Positions 1 through 8,055 of a stretch of DNA of 22,679 bases are shown here, in pieces (position 1 is the stretch's first letter; every line of letters begins with the position of its first letter). Under the pieces are notes generated by a model that did no database searches, was not told where the DNA came from, and saw only the letters and a list, made by a program, of their open reading frames with translations. The DNA is from Bacillota bacterium (GTDB taxonomy: Bacteria; Bacillota; Clostridia; Lachnospirales; Lachnospiraceae), in assembly GCA_023407575.1 (NCBI GenBank), contig JAEYLX010000047.1, positions 1 to 22,679 of the forward strand, read 5' to 3'. The translations under genes and the position numbers were made by a program.

Positions 1-1942
1 TCGTTTCGGTATAGTACGTCAAGCCGATGAAATCCCAGTTGACTTCACCGCCAAGAATAAAGTACCAGCCCGGTGCGCTATACCCCATGTTGCCGGACGC
101 ATCCATGTACTGCGCTCCGCCATGCCATGCAATGCCGTTATAGCCGAAATCCACAACGCCATTGTGCACATAGTACCATGTCCCCTGATAGTAAGACAGA
201 CCCGTGTAGGCAAAATCCGCTTGACCGCCGGATACATAGTACCACGCGCCGTTATACGGCACCAAGCCGATATAGCTCGTATCGACCACGCCGTTCACAT
301 AGTAATACCATGTGCCGTTTTCCTCAACTAAGCCGTTTTCCTTTTCAATGGGTGGTACAACAGGCCCGCTTACCTTCAATCGATACGTATTCTTGATGGA
401 GTCCGGAGTATCGCCAACAGCAAATTTCAGCATTCCATCTTGAACAACCGCTTGGTATATGTTGTCCCCGCCTGAATATACAGAAGATATGTCTACTTTA
501 GATAATTCTTCCGTCATCAGATCATAGCGATATACGGTATCATTTGTGTTGAACCATAACGCACCATTGTCACAGGACATATAGGAATTGACACCCCAGG
601 AGGAGCCCTTCAAGTCTATCCATTTACCTGCAACACTGCTCGCGGCAACCTCTGCTCCCGTCGTCCAGTCCCGCTCTATCAATTGTATGTAATATTTACC
701 GAAGCCCCCCGCGCTCTTATGAGAAAGGTAGTAGGCCGTCGTATTGTCCACCATACCAATAGCAGAATTGCAGGCAGACCAAAACCAGCCCGCGTCATAC
801 TTAGTGGACGTACAGTCGTAGTCATCCACCCAGCCGTAATGCCCCGAGCTTTCTGCATCAGCTATCCCTATATCGCTCCGCAGAAAATTCGTATGTAGGG
901 CTTGACCGAGTATGTCATTTACAGGATCATCCCATGTCACATCCACATGATACCAGTCTCCATCGATCTGCACCAAATTCCAAATATGGTTCATCGCCTC
1001 ACTTGCTGAGGTTGCACACGGAACGCCAGCACGGTTCAGGAGATCCAAGTAGGCCATAGTGTAACCCTGGCAAACGGCGGCTCCATCAACGAGTGCATTA
1101 TAACTGTTGTAATTCGAATAAGTAAGATCGTATTCCGTATGCTGCGCTAAATAATCATGAAGTACAAGCGCCTTCTGCAGTGACGTCATACTTTCGTTCA
1201 CACGATTCAACGCGGATGTCACAGCCTCCTCATAAGCAGCAACATCTTCCCTCGAATAGGCTTCGTCATACGGCAAATCATAGCTCAAAATATAGTTGCT
1301 GTCTACGGCACAGCTGATAGAGCTCCCCGAATAAAATAATTCGGGATGCCGATTCAAGACATCTGCGATGAATTGAATTCCCTCGGTCCGTGGAATTTTA
1401 TACTGAATGACATCGACCGTGGTCTCCCAGTTTTTGAATGCGTTGACAATGGCTGTTTCCGCACCTGCATAGTCCGCCACAGAAAGGTATCTGTGCCGAA
1501 GACCCACGTTTTCTTTATAATCAGGAAAACCGCCGTACTTGTAGAGATAATTGCTGAGGTCTGCCGAGATTGGAGTATCTCCAACGAGTGCCTCCTCGGA
1601 ATCTTCCGCGGCTGGAAGGGCTGCCTCCGCAGCAACCGTTGGCCCGAGAGGTGTTTCTTCCGTAGAAGAGTCTTCTTTACCGGCGGCCTTGCCCTCCACA
1701 GAAATTCCTTCCTTTGGCGAAAGGTCTTCTTTGAAAGAAGTCGTTTCCCCATTGGAAATCAGCTCATTGGAGCTACCCTTCCCCAGATCAGCTTCCTCCG
1801 GTGCAGGTACTTCTGCTTCCACTAACGCTTCCCCTGCGGCGCAGTCACTCTCCACAACTACTTCTTCCGCAAATGCCTGTGCAGGCAGCAGCGTCAGAAG
1901 CAGGGAAAGTACGATCAGAATACTGCTCAGTCTCTTTTTCAT
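1..1942 (-). CDS. Secreted transglutaminase-like protein with wall-binding repeats (3' end beyond window)
   Basis: At least 647 residues, open to the left edge, so the C terminus is missing. An ATG at 1942 follows an AGAGGTG ribosome site. Residues 1-25 are a signal peptide (MKKRL, hydrophobic core, AQAFA then EE). Residues about 26-115 are a Ser/Glu/Ala/Pro-rich linker. The central domain resembles transglutaminase-like cysteine proteases (transglut_core): Cys291 in AVCQGYT, His319 in MNHIWN and Asp334 in YHVDVTWDDP form the expected Cys-His-Asp triad. From about residue 535 there are repeats of roughly 22 residues of the type NGTWYYVxNGVVDxxYxGL, resembling choline/glucan-binding wall repeats. 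It is therefore probably exported and wall-attached, possibly remodelling or crosslinking surface polymer or protein; the substrate is unknown. It lies 26 bp downstream of the RmlC-like gene on the same strand, so it is probably the distal gene of the polysaccharide operon. Confidence 0.85.
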   Translation of the reverse strand, partial: MKKRLSSILIVLSLLLTLLPAQAFAEEVVVESDCAAGEALVEAEVPAPEEADLGKGSSNELISNGETTSFKEDLSPKEGISVEGKAAGKEDSSTEETPLGPTVAAEAALPAAEDSEEALVGDTPISADLSNYLYKYGGFPDYKENVGLRHRYLSVADYAGAETAIVNAFKNWETTVDVIQYKIPRTEGIQFIADVLNRHPELFYSGSSISCAVDSNYILSYDLPYDEAYSREDVAAYEEAVTSALNRVNESMTSLQKALVLHDYLAQHTEYDLTYSNYNSYNALVDGAAVCQGYTMAYLDLLNRAGVPCATSASEAMNHIWNLVQIDGDWYHVDVTWDDPVNDILGQALHTNFLRSDIGIADAESSGHYGWVDDYDCTSTKYDAGWFWSACNSAIGMVDNTTAYYLSHKSAGGFGKYYIQLIERDWTTGAEVAASSVAGKWIDLKGSSWGVNSYMSCDNGALWFNTNDTVYRYDLMTEELSKVDISSVYSGGDNIYQAVVQDGMLKFAVGDTPDSIKNTYRLKVSGPVVPPIEKENGLVEENGTWYYYVNGVVDTSYIGLVPYNGAWYYVSGGQADFAYTGLSYYQGTWYYVHNGVVDFGYNGIAWHGGAQYMDASGNMGYSAPGWYFILGGEVNWDFIGLTYYTET

Positions 1943-1968
1943 CGGTACACCTCTATTCTCTTTTATTG

Positions 1969-2532
1969 TCAGCAGTGTCGAATTCTATATTCCCGCACGC
2001 TCATATTGCGTGTATCCTTTTCAGACATAATGGGGCGATCCATTCCCTGCGGCAGCGGCCACGGAATAGCCAACTCCGCGTCATCCCATGCAATGCCGCC
2101 GCAATACTCCGGCCGATATGTACCGCTGCACTGATAGGTGAAAATTGTACCGTCCTCCAACGCCATGAAACCATGCGCGAAATCTTCCGGAACGAGAACG
2201 GCCTTGTTTTCTTCAGCCGTCAGCAAAAAGGACACCCACTGTCCGAAGGTCTCCGAATTTGGGCGAAGATCCACCGCCACATCGAACAGACTCCCCTTAA
2301 TTACATGTATCAGCTTTGCCTGCGAATCTACTGTTTGAAAGTGAAGTCCCCTCAGGACCCCTTTATCGGATACGATCTCGCTAGTCTCGTTAAAAATCTG
2401 GTCGATCCCGTGCTCTCGATAAGTCTCCTTCTCGTATACTTTTTTGTAGTCGCCGCGAAAGTCTGTAAACAGATGCGGTGTAATTACAAATAATCCCTTG
2501 ATCTTAGGGTGCTCCTCAAATGTAAATGCCAT
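1969..2532 (-). CDS. RmlC-like (dTDP-4-dehydrorhamnose 3,5-epimerase family) sugar epimerase
   Basis: 187 residues, the usual size for the RmlC cupin family, which epimerises C3 and/or C5 of nucleotide-4-keto-6-deoxyhexoses. Visible family motifs are FRGDY (25-29), GVLRGLHFQ (58-66) with the expected catalytic His64, Lys73, DVAVDLR (84-90), FAHGF (118-122) and GGIAWDD (145-151). The ATG at 2532 follows an AGGAGAGAGG site. No RmlA, RmlB or RmlD gene is in the window. The only nucleotide-sugar activation genes here are RfbF/RfbG, which make CDP-linked sugars, so a CDP-4-keto-6-deoxy sugar or a branched derivative is a more likely substrate than the dTDP one. I see the family clearly; the substrate is inferred, so no symbol is given. 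Confidence 0.85.
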   Translation of the reverse strand: MAFTFEEHPKIKGLFVITPHLFTDFRGDYKKVYEKETYREHGIDQIFNETSEIVSDKGVLRGLHFQTVDSQAKLIHVIKGSLFDVAVDLRPNSETFGQWVSFLLTAEENKAVLVPEDFAHGFMALEDGTIFTYQCSGTYRPEYCGGIAWDDAELAIPWPLPQGMDRPIMSEKDTRNMSVREYRIRHC

Positions 2533-2573
2533 AAAACCTCTCTCCTGCCATTCTTACCCGTTACCGATACAGG

Positions 2574-3671
2574 TCAGCCCTGCTGTTTTCCATTGGCAAA
2601 CAGCAATTTTTTTATTTTTTCCCAAAGTGCAGCGCGCCGCAGGAGCGCAACAGAATAATACACAAGCAGTGATGCACACAGTACATACCCATAATGAACG
2701 GCATAACACAAACGCCAATCTTCCGGATATGGCAAGACCCCATACATATACGTCACACTCTGCGAAAGGAAGATCGCCATGCTGAATCTCCCCAGGAAAG
2801 CCGTGACCGGCCCGGCAAAAAACCGGTTGACTGCCGTGTCGAAACCCATGGAGATCACAATAAGGCACACAAATATCCCGATCTGAAGCGAATCGTTATG
2901 CCCCCTATAAAACTCCATCAGCAGGAGAGACAGGAAAATAAGTGCGATCTGCAGAGATGATGCCATTGTCTGCCCGATTTTTGTCAGCCGCATACCTTTC
3001 AGCTTTTGCGCGATCCAATAGCAAAACCCGCCTAAGCACAAACCGGCAATGGCCCGGAAAACGCCCAGTTTGCAGAAGGTAAACTGATTTACCACACCAA
3101 TATTGCCATTGACAACCATAAAGTACCCATAACAGAATACAGCGATCAGTGGGGCAACGGCGGCGACAAAGGTTTCACGGTATCTTCGCATCAGCGGATA
3201 TACCGCTATCATCCCAACCATCAGTGCGGAAAGATACCAGCTTGTTCCCACATAGGCATTCGGCGCACTTTGCCCGTTGGCGATCCCGGTCATTGTCAGC
3301 AAAAAAAGTTGCGGAATACCCGCTAACAGGTTATAAAAGCCGCGAAATACCCCTGGTTGGGTCTTTACGGTATTAACGGCGAACGCGATTAGCCAGGACA
3401 CCAAAAAGTACGGAAAAATTCTTTTGAACTTCTTACAGACCACCTCTACGGTGGTTTTTCCGTCAGTGTCCTCTCGCGCTGCAGCGTAAAGGAAAAAGCC
3501 GGAAAGAATAAAGAAAAAATCTGTGCCAATATATCCTCCGATCAAAGGAACATGCTCCGGTCCTGTCGGAAGAAGCATAAAGTGATGGCTCACTATGCAA
3601 AGAGCAAAAATAAAGCGGCACAATTCAATATAGCCGTTGCGGCCATTCTCTCTCTCTCTCTCTCTTCTCAC
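2574..3671 (-). CDS. Acyltransferase-3 family membrane protein (putative polysaccharide O-acyltransferase)
   Basis: 365 residues with about ten hydrophobic helices, typical of the OafA/YrhL acyltransferase-3 family, which moves acetyl or other acyl groups across the membrane onto surface glycans. Family marks: GYIELCRFIFALCIVSHH (13-30) with the conserved first-helix His, and GTDFFFILSGF (49-59). The start is a GTG at 3671, five bases after GGAGGG; the ATG just inside is out of frame. Codons 3-8 lie in a run of nine GA dinucleotides (plus-strand TC, 3647-3664). Losing or gaining one unit puts a stop within about 30 codons, so expression may be phase-variable. It lies 103 bp after the SDR gene, the largest gap in the operon, with no convincing promoter in that gap. 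The substrate is presumably the exported polysaccharide. Confidence 0.9.
   Translation of the reverse strand: MRRERERENGRNGYIELCRFIFALCIVSHHFMLLPTGPEHVPLIGGYIGTDFFFILSGFFLYAAAREDTDGKTTVEVVCKKFKRIFPYFLVSWLIAFAVNTVKTQPGVFRGFYNLLAGIPQLFLLTMTGIANGQSAPNAYVGTSWYLSALMVGMIAVYPLMRRYRETFVAAVAPLIAVFCYGYFMVVNGNIGVVNQFTFCKLGVFRAIAGLCLGGFCYWIAQKLKGMRLTKIGQTMASSLQIALIFLSLLLMEFYRGHNDSLQIGIFVCLIVISMGFDTAVNRFFAGPVTAFLGRFSMAIFLSQSVTYMYGVLPYPEDWRLCYAVHYGYVLCASLLVYYSVALLRRAALWEKIKKLLFANGKQQG
3647..3664. repeat. (TC)9/(GA)9 dinucleotide tract at the acyltransferase start
   Basis: Nine perfect TC units on the plus strand (GA on the coding strand), beginning at codon 3 of the acyltransferase. Eight units would read into TGA six codons after the tract. 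Ten units would read into TAG about 18 codons after it. Only nine units (or plus/minus three) keep the frame. Such a tract at a surface-modification gene is the classical layout of a slipped-strand contingency locus. Confidence 0.9.
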
Positions 3672-3774
3672 AGAAACCCTCCATCGCAGCCCTCCGTTAA
3701 TGGTCTCAAGCGATTTCCCCGATACATTCTATCAGCCCACTCCCTATGGATCGTATCCCGTACTCTCCATTCTC

Positions 3775-4827
3775 TCATAGGAAATGGTAAGAATATATCT
3801 CCGCGCCCATAGCAATGCCATCCGTCAGTGAAACCTCAGGATGCCATCCGCAAGTCGTCAGTTTTTTTGTACTCATAGCTCCGCCGGGCCTTTGTGGAGC
3901 CGGCAGAGCCTTATCCGCTTCATTCTTAAACATCAGACAAACGGCAGGGTTTACTTTTACCGCCGCAACGGCAAATTCTTGGATGGACACGAACTCATTT
4001 GCTGCGTTATATGCCTCGCCATTCTCCCCATCAAAGAGGCAGGCGAAAATACCGCGGACGACATCTGTCACATAGATCATGGAGCGGTATACATGTCCCG
4101 CGGACTGCAAAACGATGGGTTGGTGCTCCGCTACATTTCGAATGATTTCGGAATAGACGCGGTTATCGTTGGGAGAACTTCCGCCATAGACAAACCCAGG
4201 GCGGATGATCCGAATAGGACACGCATATTTGCGCCATGCCGCACCGCAAAGAAATTCCGCAGCGCGTTTCCCGTAGGAGTAGGACGCCCGATTAGAGTTC
4301 CAATCCTCCGGGCCGCGGAAATCCTCATCGATAACCTCCTGCTTTTCCGTTCCATTCCCGTAAACCGTAAAGCTGCTGACATAGGTCATGCTGACGCAAG
4401 GTTTGCGGCGGATAAATGTAATAAGGTTTTCCGTTCCCAGCACATTCGCATTGAAAATACCGACAGGATCCTCATCAAATTGCTGCGCACTGGCACCGCT
4501 GGCTGCATGGACAATATAATCAAAAGACTCCTCCACACGGATGGGCTCACAAACATCCTGTACCATGACCCGCAAATCGCTGCGTTTCAGCAATGCACCG
4601 TATCTCTGTGCGGCTCTGTCTTGGCTTCGAACCATAAGTGTGATTACATTTCCGTTATGATTCTCATCATTCATACAAAGCAGTGTCAGAACAAGATAGT
4701 ACATGATAAAGCCGTTACCGCCGGTTATCAGAAAAGATTTTCCCCTTTGCTTTTTTAATGAGTGATTTTGAATCATACGCAGCATGTCCTCATACTGGCT
4801 GCTGCAGACCATTTCTTTAACCTTCAT
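3775..4827 (-). CDS. NAD(P)-dependent epimerase/dehydratase (extended SDR), putative nucleotide-sugar ketoreductase
   Basis: 350 residues. After a 28-residue N-terminal extension comes a Rossmann start TGGNGFIM (35-42), where the usual third glycine of TGxxGxxG is replaced by Met, then SSFTVYG (151-157) and the catalytic Tyr183-xxx-Lys187 (YSYGK). The C-terminal half carries RPGFVYGG and a VYRSMIYVTDVVRG segment typical of sugar-nucleotide epimerases/reductases. ATG at 4827 with an AGGTGGAG site. Co-transcribed with CDP-sugar and ThDP genes, it is a candidate for reducing the C4 keto group or the keto group of an attached side chain, the step YerF performs in the yersiniose pathway. Family assignment is firm; reaction and substrate are inferred. 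Confidence 0.85.
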   Translation of the reverse strand: MKVKEMVCSSQYEDMLRMIQNHSLKKQRGKSFLITGGNGFIMYYLVLTLLCMNDENHNGNVITLMVRSQDRAAQRYGALLKRSDLRVMVQDVCEPIRVEESFDYIVHAASGASAQQFDEDPVGIFNANVLGTENLITFIRRKPCVSMTYVSSFTVYGNGTEKQEVIDEDFRGPEDWNSNRASYSYGKRAAEFLCGAAWRKYACPIRIIRPGFVYGGSSPNDNRVYSEIIRNVAEHQPIVLQSAGHVYRSMIYVTDVVRGIFACLFDGENGEAYNAANEFVSIQEFAVAAVKVNPAVCLMFKNEADKALPAPQRPGGAMSTKKLTTCGWHPEVSLTDGIAMGAEIYSYHFL

Positions 4828-4836
4828 CGCTCCACC

Positions 4837-5982
4837 TCAGAAATCTTCCTTTTCATCAATATAGTAGGTATTCAATCTTTTCTCAGCCTTCTGCGCATTC
4901 TTTTTCGTTTCCACTTTTTTATATACACAATAAACCGCTACGATCACCCTGTAGCACATATACCACAGTATACCGGGCCGTTTACTGTATATATCATCAA
5001 AATCAGAAAGTGAGATGGACTCGCCGCTGACCCTGACTCGCTCGTCAATAGCCCCTAACGAAAAGCGCCGGTAGTGACAGCTTCGGAATAGTTTTCCCAG
5101 AACACGATTTGCTCTGCTTTTCCCGTAAATGTATTCCCTGTACTCAAAATTGTCCCGAATGACCCGACGGAGAGAATCTTTGCCCATCATGCTGTTTATA
5201 CCCCAACGGTAAAAACCGATAGGAGAAAGGGTTTGGTATGCTTCGTACTCGTTTTCCAGCCTGTAAAACAGCATCAGATCTCCGGAGATACCATGGCTTT
5301 CGTTAAACCCGCCAATGTCTATTACCGCCTGCCTGCGGAACGTACTACCGTTCGTAGGCGCTGCGCCTCCAATATGCGCAAGTACTTTTACATTTGAATG
5401 AGTCAAATGATAAACCTTCATATCTATGGGGCAGCTTGCGTAATGCCTGTCAATTTGCGGAACATCCTCTTTGATCTCATCCCTGATAGGGTCATATTCG
5501 ACCTGTATATAGCTCGCCGCGATAGCCCCTATCGGCCGTTCCTCCGTGTCATACCCACGAATCAATGATCCTATGGTCTTCAGTGCATTGCTCATCAACA
5601 GATCGTCATCGTGTAGCATGACGACCCATTCTCCCCGCGCCAGCAGAAAGCAGCGGTTGAAATTATCTCCGACCCAGATATTTTCGGAGTTGCGATAATA
5701 TAGAATTCTGCTGTCGTTTATTTGACGGACAAGTCGCTCCGTATCATTTTCTTTCCCGTCATCTGCCTCATTGTCTACAATGAGAATGTCCCACAAAAAG
5801 TCTGTGGACTGTTGTTTCAACACGGAGTTCAACGCTTCCTTCAGCAGATGAGGCCGCCGATAGGTAGGGATCACAACCGTGACCCAAGGATCCGGGATGA
5901 TACGTTCATCCCCCCATATCATACGGGATTTCACATGGGCGCATTTGCTGAAACAGTCTTCTTTTGACTCGTAGTTGATCAT
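4837..5982 (-). CDS. Family 2 glycosyltransferase
   Basis: 381 residues from ATG 5982; a GTG at 5991 would add three residues but lies too close to its AGGA. GT-A marks: VTVVIPTYRRP (34-44), DILIVDNEADD (65-75) and a metal-binding LHDDDL (123-128). The C-terminal part has a hydrophobic stretch (ILWYMCYRVIVAVYCVY) that may associate with the membrane, followed by a lysine-rich tail. It should transfer a sugar from a nucleotide donor to the growing polysaccharide on the cytoplasmic face; donor and acceptor cannot be read from sequence. It begins 13 bp after the upstream pseudo-aldolase/GT fusion gene, suggesting the two transferases act in the same repeat unit. Confidence 0.88.
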   Translation of the reverse strand: MINYESKEDCFSKCAHVKSRMIWGDERIIPDPWVTVVIPTYRRPHLLKEALNSVLKQQSTDFLWDILIVDNEADDGKENDTERLVRQINDSRILYYRNSENIWVGDNFNRCFLLARGEWVVMLHDDDLLMSNALKTIGSLIRGYDTEERPIGAIAASYIQVEYDPIRDEIKEDVPQIDRHYASCPIDMKVYHLTHSNVKVLAHIGGAAPTNGSTFRRQAVIDIGGFNESHGISGDLMLFYRLENEYEAYQTLSPIGFYRWGINSMMGKDSLRRVIRDNFEYREYIYGKSRANRVLGKLFRSCHYRRFSLGAIDERVRVSGESISLSDFDDIYSKRPGILWYMCYRVIVAVYCVYKKVETKKNAQKAEKRLNTYYIDEKEDF

Positions 5983-5995
5983 AAAACACACGTTC

Positions 5996-8038
5996 CTATC
6001 CTGCTAACCGCACAAACAGATCTTTGACTTTTAAAATTGCCTTGCCGAAAAATCCTGCAGACTTTTTATTTCTGGTCACATAGATCCCATACAGCTTCCC
6101 TGCAATTCTTTTTGGCATGACAGCCGCGAAAACATATTTCCATTCTGGGGTATCTCCAACTTCTAAAAGCCGAGCTTTATTTTGCTTATAGCGCGCAAGG
6201 CAAAAATATCCTTGTGCGCGCTGTCCCAGTAGGGAATGTACATGGAAAGGTTGAATGTCCGGCGTTCTGAAACGGACCGCTGCTCTCTTTGCCGCAGAAT
6301 AATCCTCCGGCAATCTGTTGACCGCATCATACCAATCATGTCCCCAAATCTGTATAGCATCTCCGCATTCGCAGCGTTTGACAAAAGTATTATCCCCGCA
6401 GAAAAAGGTCAGAGATACCAGCAGGCCCATTTGATATTCGCGTTCCGCAATCTCATGCAAGGTGCTTTCCATCAGCCAGTGCGTCCCGTTCCTGCCGCTT
6501 GCCGTATGACGCTCCAAGATCGTCGCCGCCAAGGATGTCCTCATAATATATTGACTCGGGTTCGCCAACCGGTTGCTGTTCTCCTCAAAGAAATCCGCAG
6601 GCTTCTTATATTGAAGATTTCTCCTGCGGTAGCCGTTGCGGTATAACGCATCTACCATCAACAGGTCTGTCCCATTGCGCAGTGCACAAAGCAACTCATA
6701 GTAGCACTCATTGATGGTCGGCACAAAGTCATCATCAAGTACCCATATGTAATCATAGCCCATCCCCAGCCGATAGGCCTCAGCACGCATCTGCACAGAG
6801 TCATCGACGGCCATGCGCGAAGCCCGCTGATACGCCAGATTGATAAGCCCGCTGGCCTGGAATCCCCTTACGCAGGCTGCTGTCCTGGCATCATTGCTGC
6901 CATCCAAAATGACCCAGTCGATGCCGCACTTCATCATACCCTTCGCGCTGTGGGACAGCATCCTTTCGATCCGCAGTGGGTGAGCCTTCGTGATGGTAAC
7001 GATCACGATCTTGGTCTTGCGCCGCATACTCTCTCTCATCGCGCAATTGGCGGAGATCTCATCAAAGGAGTATGCCGCCCTACGCCTCACGCAGGAAAGG
7101 ATCCCCACCAGTTCTTCTGCAGGAATACCGTTCTTCAGATAATAGTCCGCATATGTATAGGCGCATCCTTCTTGCGCAGCGCAGAGGTAAAAATATGCAC
7201 TTTCAGGCGATATCATCGGCTTGATATGCTTCAAAAGAAGATCCTTTAGATAGTCCAGCGCACACAGCAAATACCCTCTGCCGCATCTTTCGTTCAGCAG
7301 GCGGCAGGCGTTTACCGTGTCTATCTGCGGCGCGCTGGCTGACAGGCCTCCGACGGCAGTATCCACCACCAGCTCATGGTCCGTAGCCGCTGCAAGAAAT
7401 ATTGTAAAAAGTTGCGGAAGGAATTGAAGGTTATCACGCCCCTGAAACCCAATCGCGATATCATCCGCCAAATGCCGAGCCATGATCGACAGTGTGTTCT
7501 GCAGCATGCTTTCCGTCATAAGGCCAGAGCGGTCAAAAAGCGTACAGCACCATGGATGAATATCGTTCAGTGCTACCATCTTTTCCGTGAAGCACTCGGC
7601 ATCATACTGTGCCGGTTCATCGATCATGACGGCCACAAGATATCCTTTATCCATCAGCATCCGGCAGTACTCCAAGTCTTCTGTTTCGTCCTCTGATGTG
7701 AAAAACATCCGAATAATGTCGACCGTATCCTGAGCCCGTTCCGGAATAGAATCTAAACGTGGACGGCTGTATCTGTCTAGCAGCAATGCAAAAAGCTGTT
7801 CTCCATTGCGCTCTGCTCCAGCGGGCAGCCAGGTAGTTTCCCAAATGGTGCAATCCACGCCCGCACTATAGCTGCAAAGCAGGCCGCACTCGACAATATC
7901 CACACCGCTTCTTTGCAGAAGGGATCTCGCCGCTCTGATATCGCTCTCGCCAAAACGCCACGCCACCCGCTCGCCGCCAACGCTGAATGTCGTATCGATG
8001 ACGCGGCATCCCTGTCGTCTGGATATAAAACTATCCAT
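5996..8038 (-). CDS. Fusion: degenerate HMGL-like aldolase domain plus glycosyltransferase domain
   Basis: 680 residues from ATG 8038, which follows GGAAGGA by nine bases; ATG 8047 is possible but overlaps that site. Residues about 12-320 align along their length with the neighbouring DRE-TIM aldolase (for example CRVIDTTFSVGG against VSLLDCTLRDGG, and VDIIRM against IDIIRM), but catalytic positions are lost. The RD pair of LRDGG is SV (15-22), the metal-binding HGH is QGR in FQGRDN (198-203), and GIGRGAGN is GLSASAPQ. Residues about 342-640 are a GT-A-like transferase: KIVIVTITKAHPLRIERML, WVILDGSND and a metal-binding VLDDDF (433-438). The aldolase part is therefore probably non-catalytic, perhaps binding the modified sugar or the active aldolase. 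It lies 17 bp after the active aldolase, consistent with duplication followed by fusion. Function is inferred. Confidence 0.85.
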   Translation of the reverse strand: MDSFISRRQGCRVIDTTFSVGGERVAWRFGESDIRAARSLLQRSGVDIVECGLLCSYSAGVDCTIWETTWLPAGAERNGEQLFALLLDRYSRPRLDSIPERAQDTVDIIRMFFTSEDETEDLEYCRMLMDKGYLVAVMIDEPAQYDAECFTEKMVALNDIHPWCCTLFDRSGLMTESMLQNTLSIMARHLADDIAIGFQGRDNLQFLPQLFTIFLAAATDHELVVDTAVGGLSASAPQIDTVNACRLLNERCGRGYLLCALDYLKDLLLKHIKPMISPESAYFYLCAAQEGCAYTYADYYLKNGIPAEELVGILSCVRRRAAYSFDEISANCAMRESMRRKTKIVIVTITKAHPLRIERMLSHSAKGMMKCGIDWVILDGSNDARTAACVRGFQASGLINLAYQRASRMAVDDSVQMRAEAYRLGMGYDYIWVLDDDFVPTINECYYELLCALRNGTDLLMVDALYRNGYRRRNLQYKKPADFFEENSNRLANPSQYIMRTSLAATILERHTASGRNGTHWLMESTLHEIAEREYQMGLLVSLTFFCGDNTFVKRCECGDAIQIWGHDWYDAVNRLPEDYSAAKRAAVRFRTPDIQPFHVHSLLGQRAQGYFCLARYKQNKARLLEVGDTPEWKYVFAAVMPKRIAGKLYGIYVTRNKKSAGFFGKAILKVKDLFVRLAG

Positions 8039-8055
8039 CTTTTGCATTCCTTCCG

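Noticed and set aside
1969..2532. dTDP-rhamnose synthesis operon
   Set aside because: Only an RmlC-like protein is present; rmlA, rmlB and rmlD are absent from the window.
3841..4758. Long plus-strand open frame opposite the SDR gene
   Set aside because: It is the antisense shadow of a gene with a complete Rossmann and YxxxK pattern.
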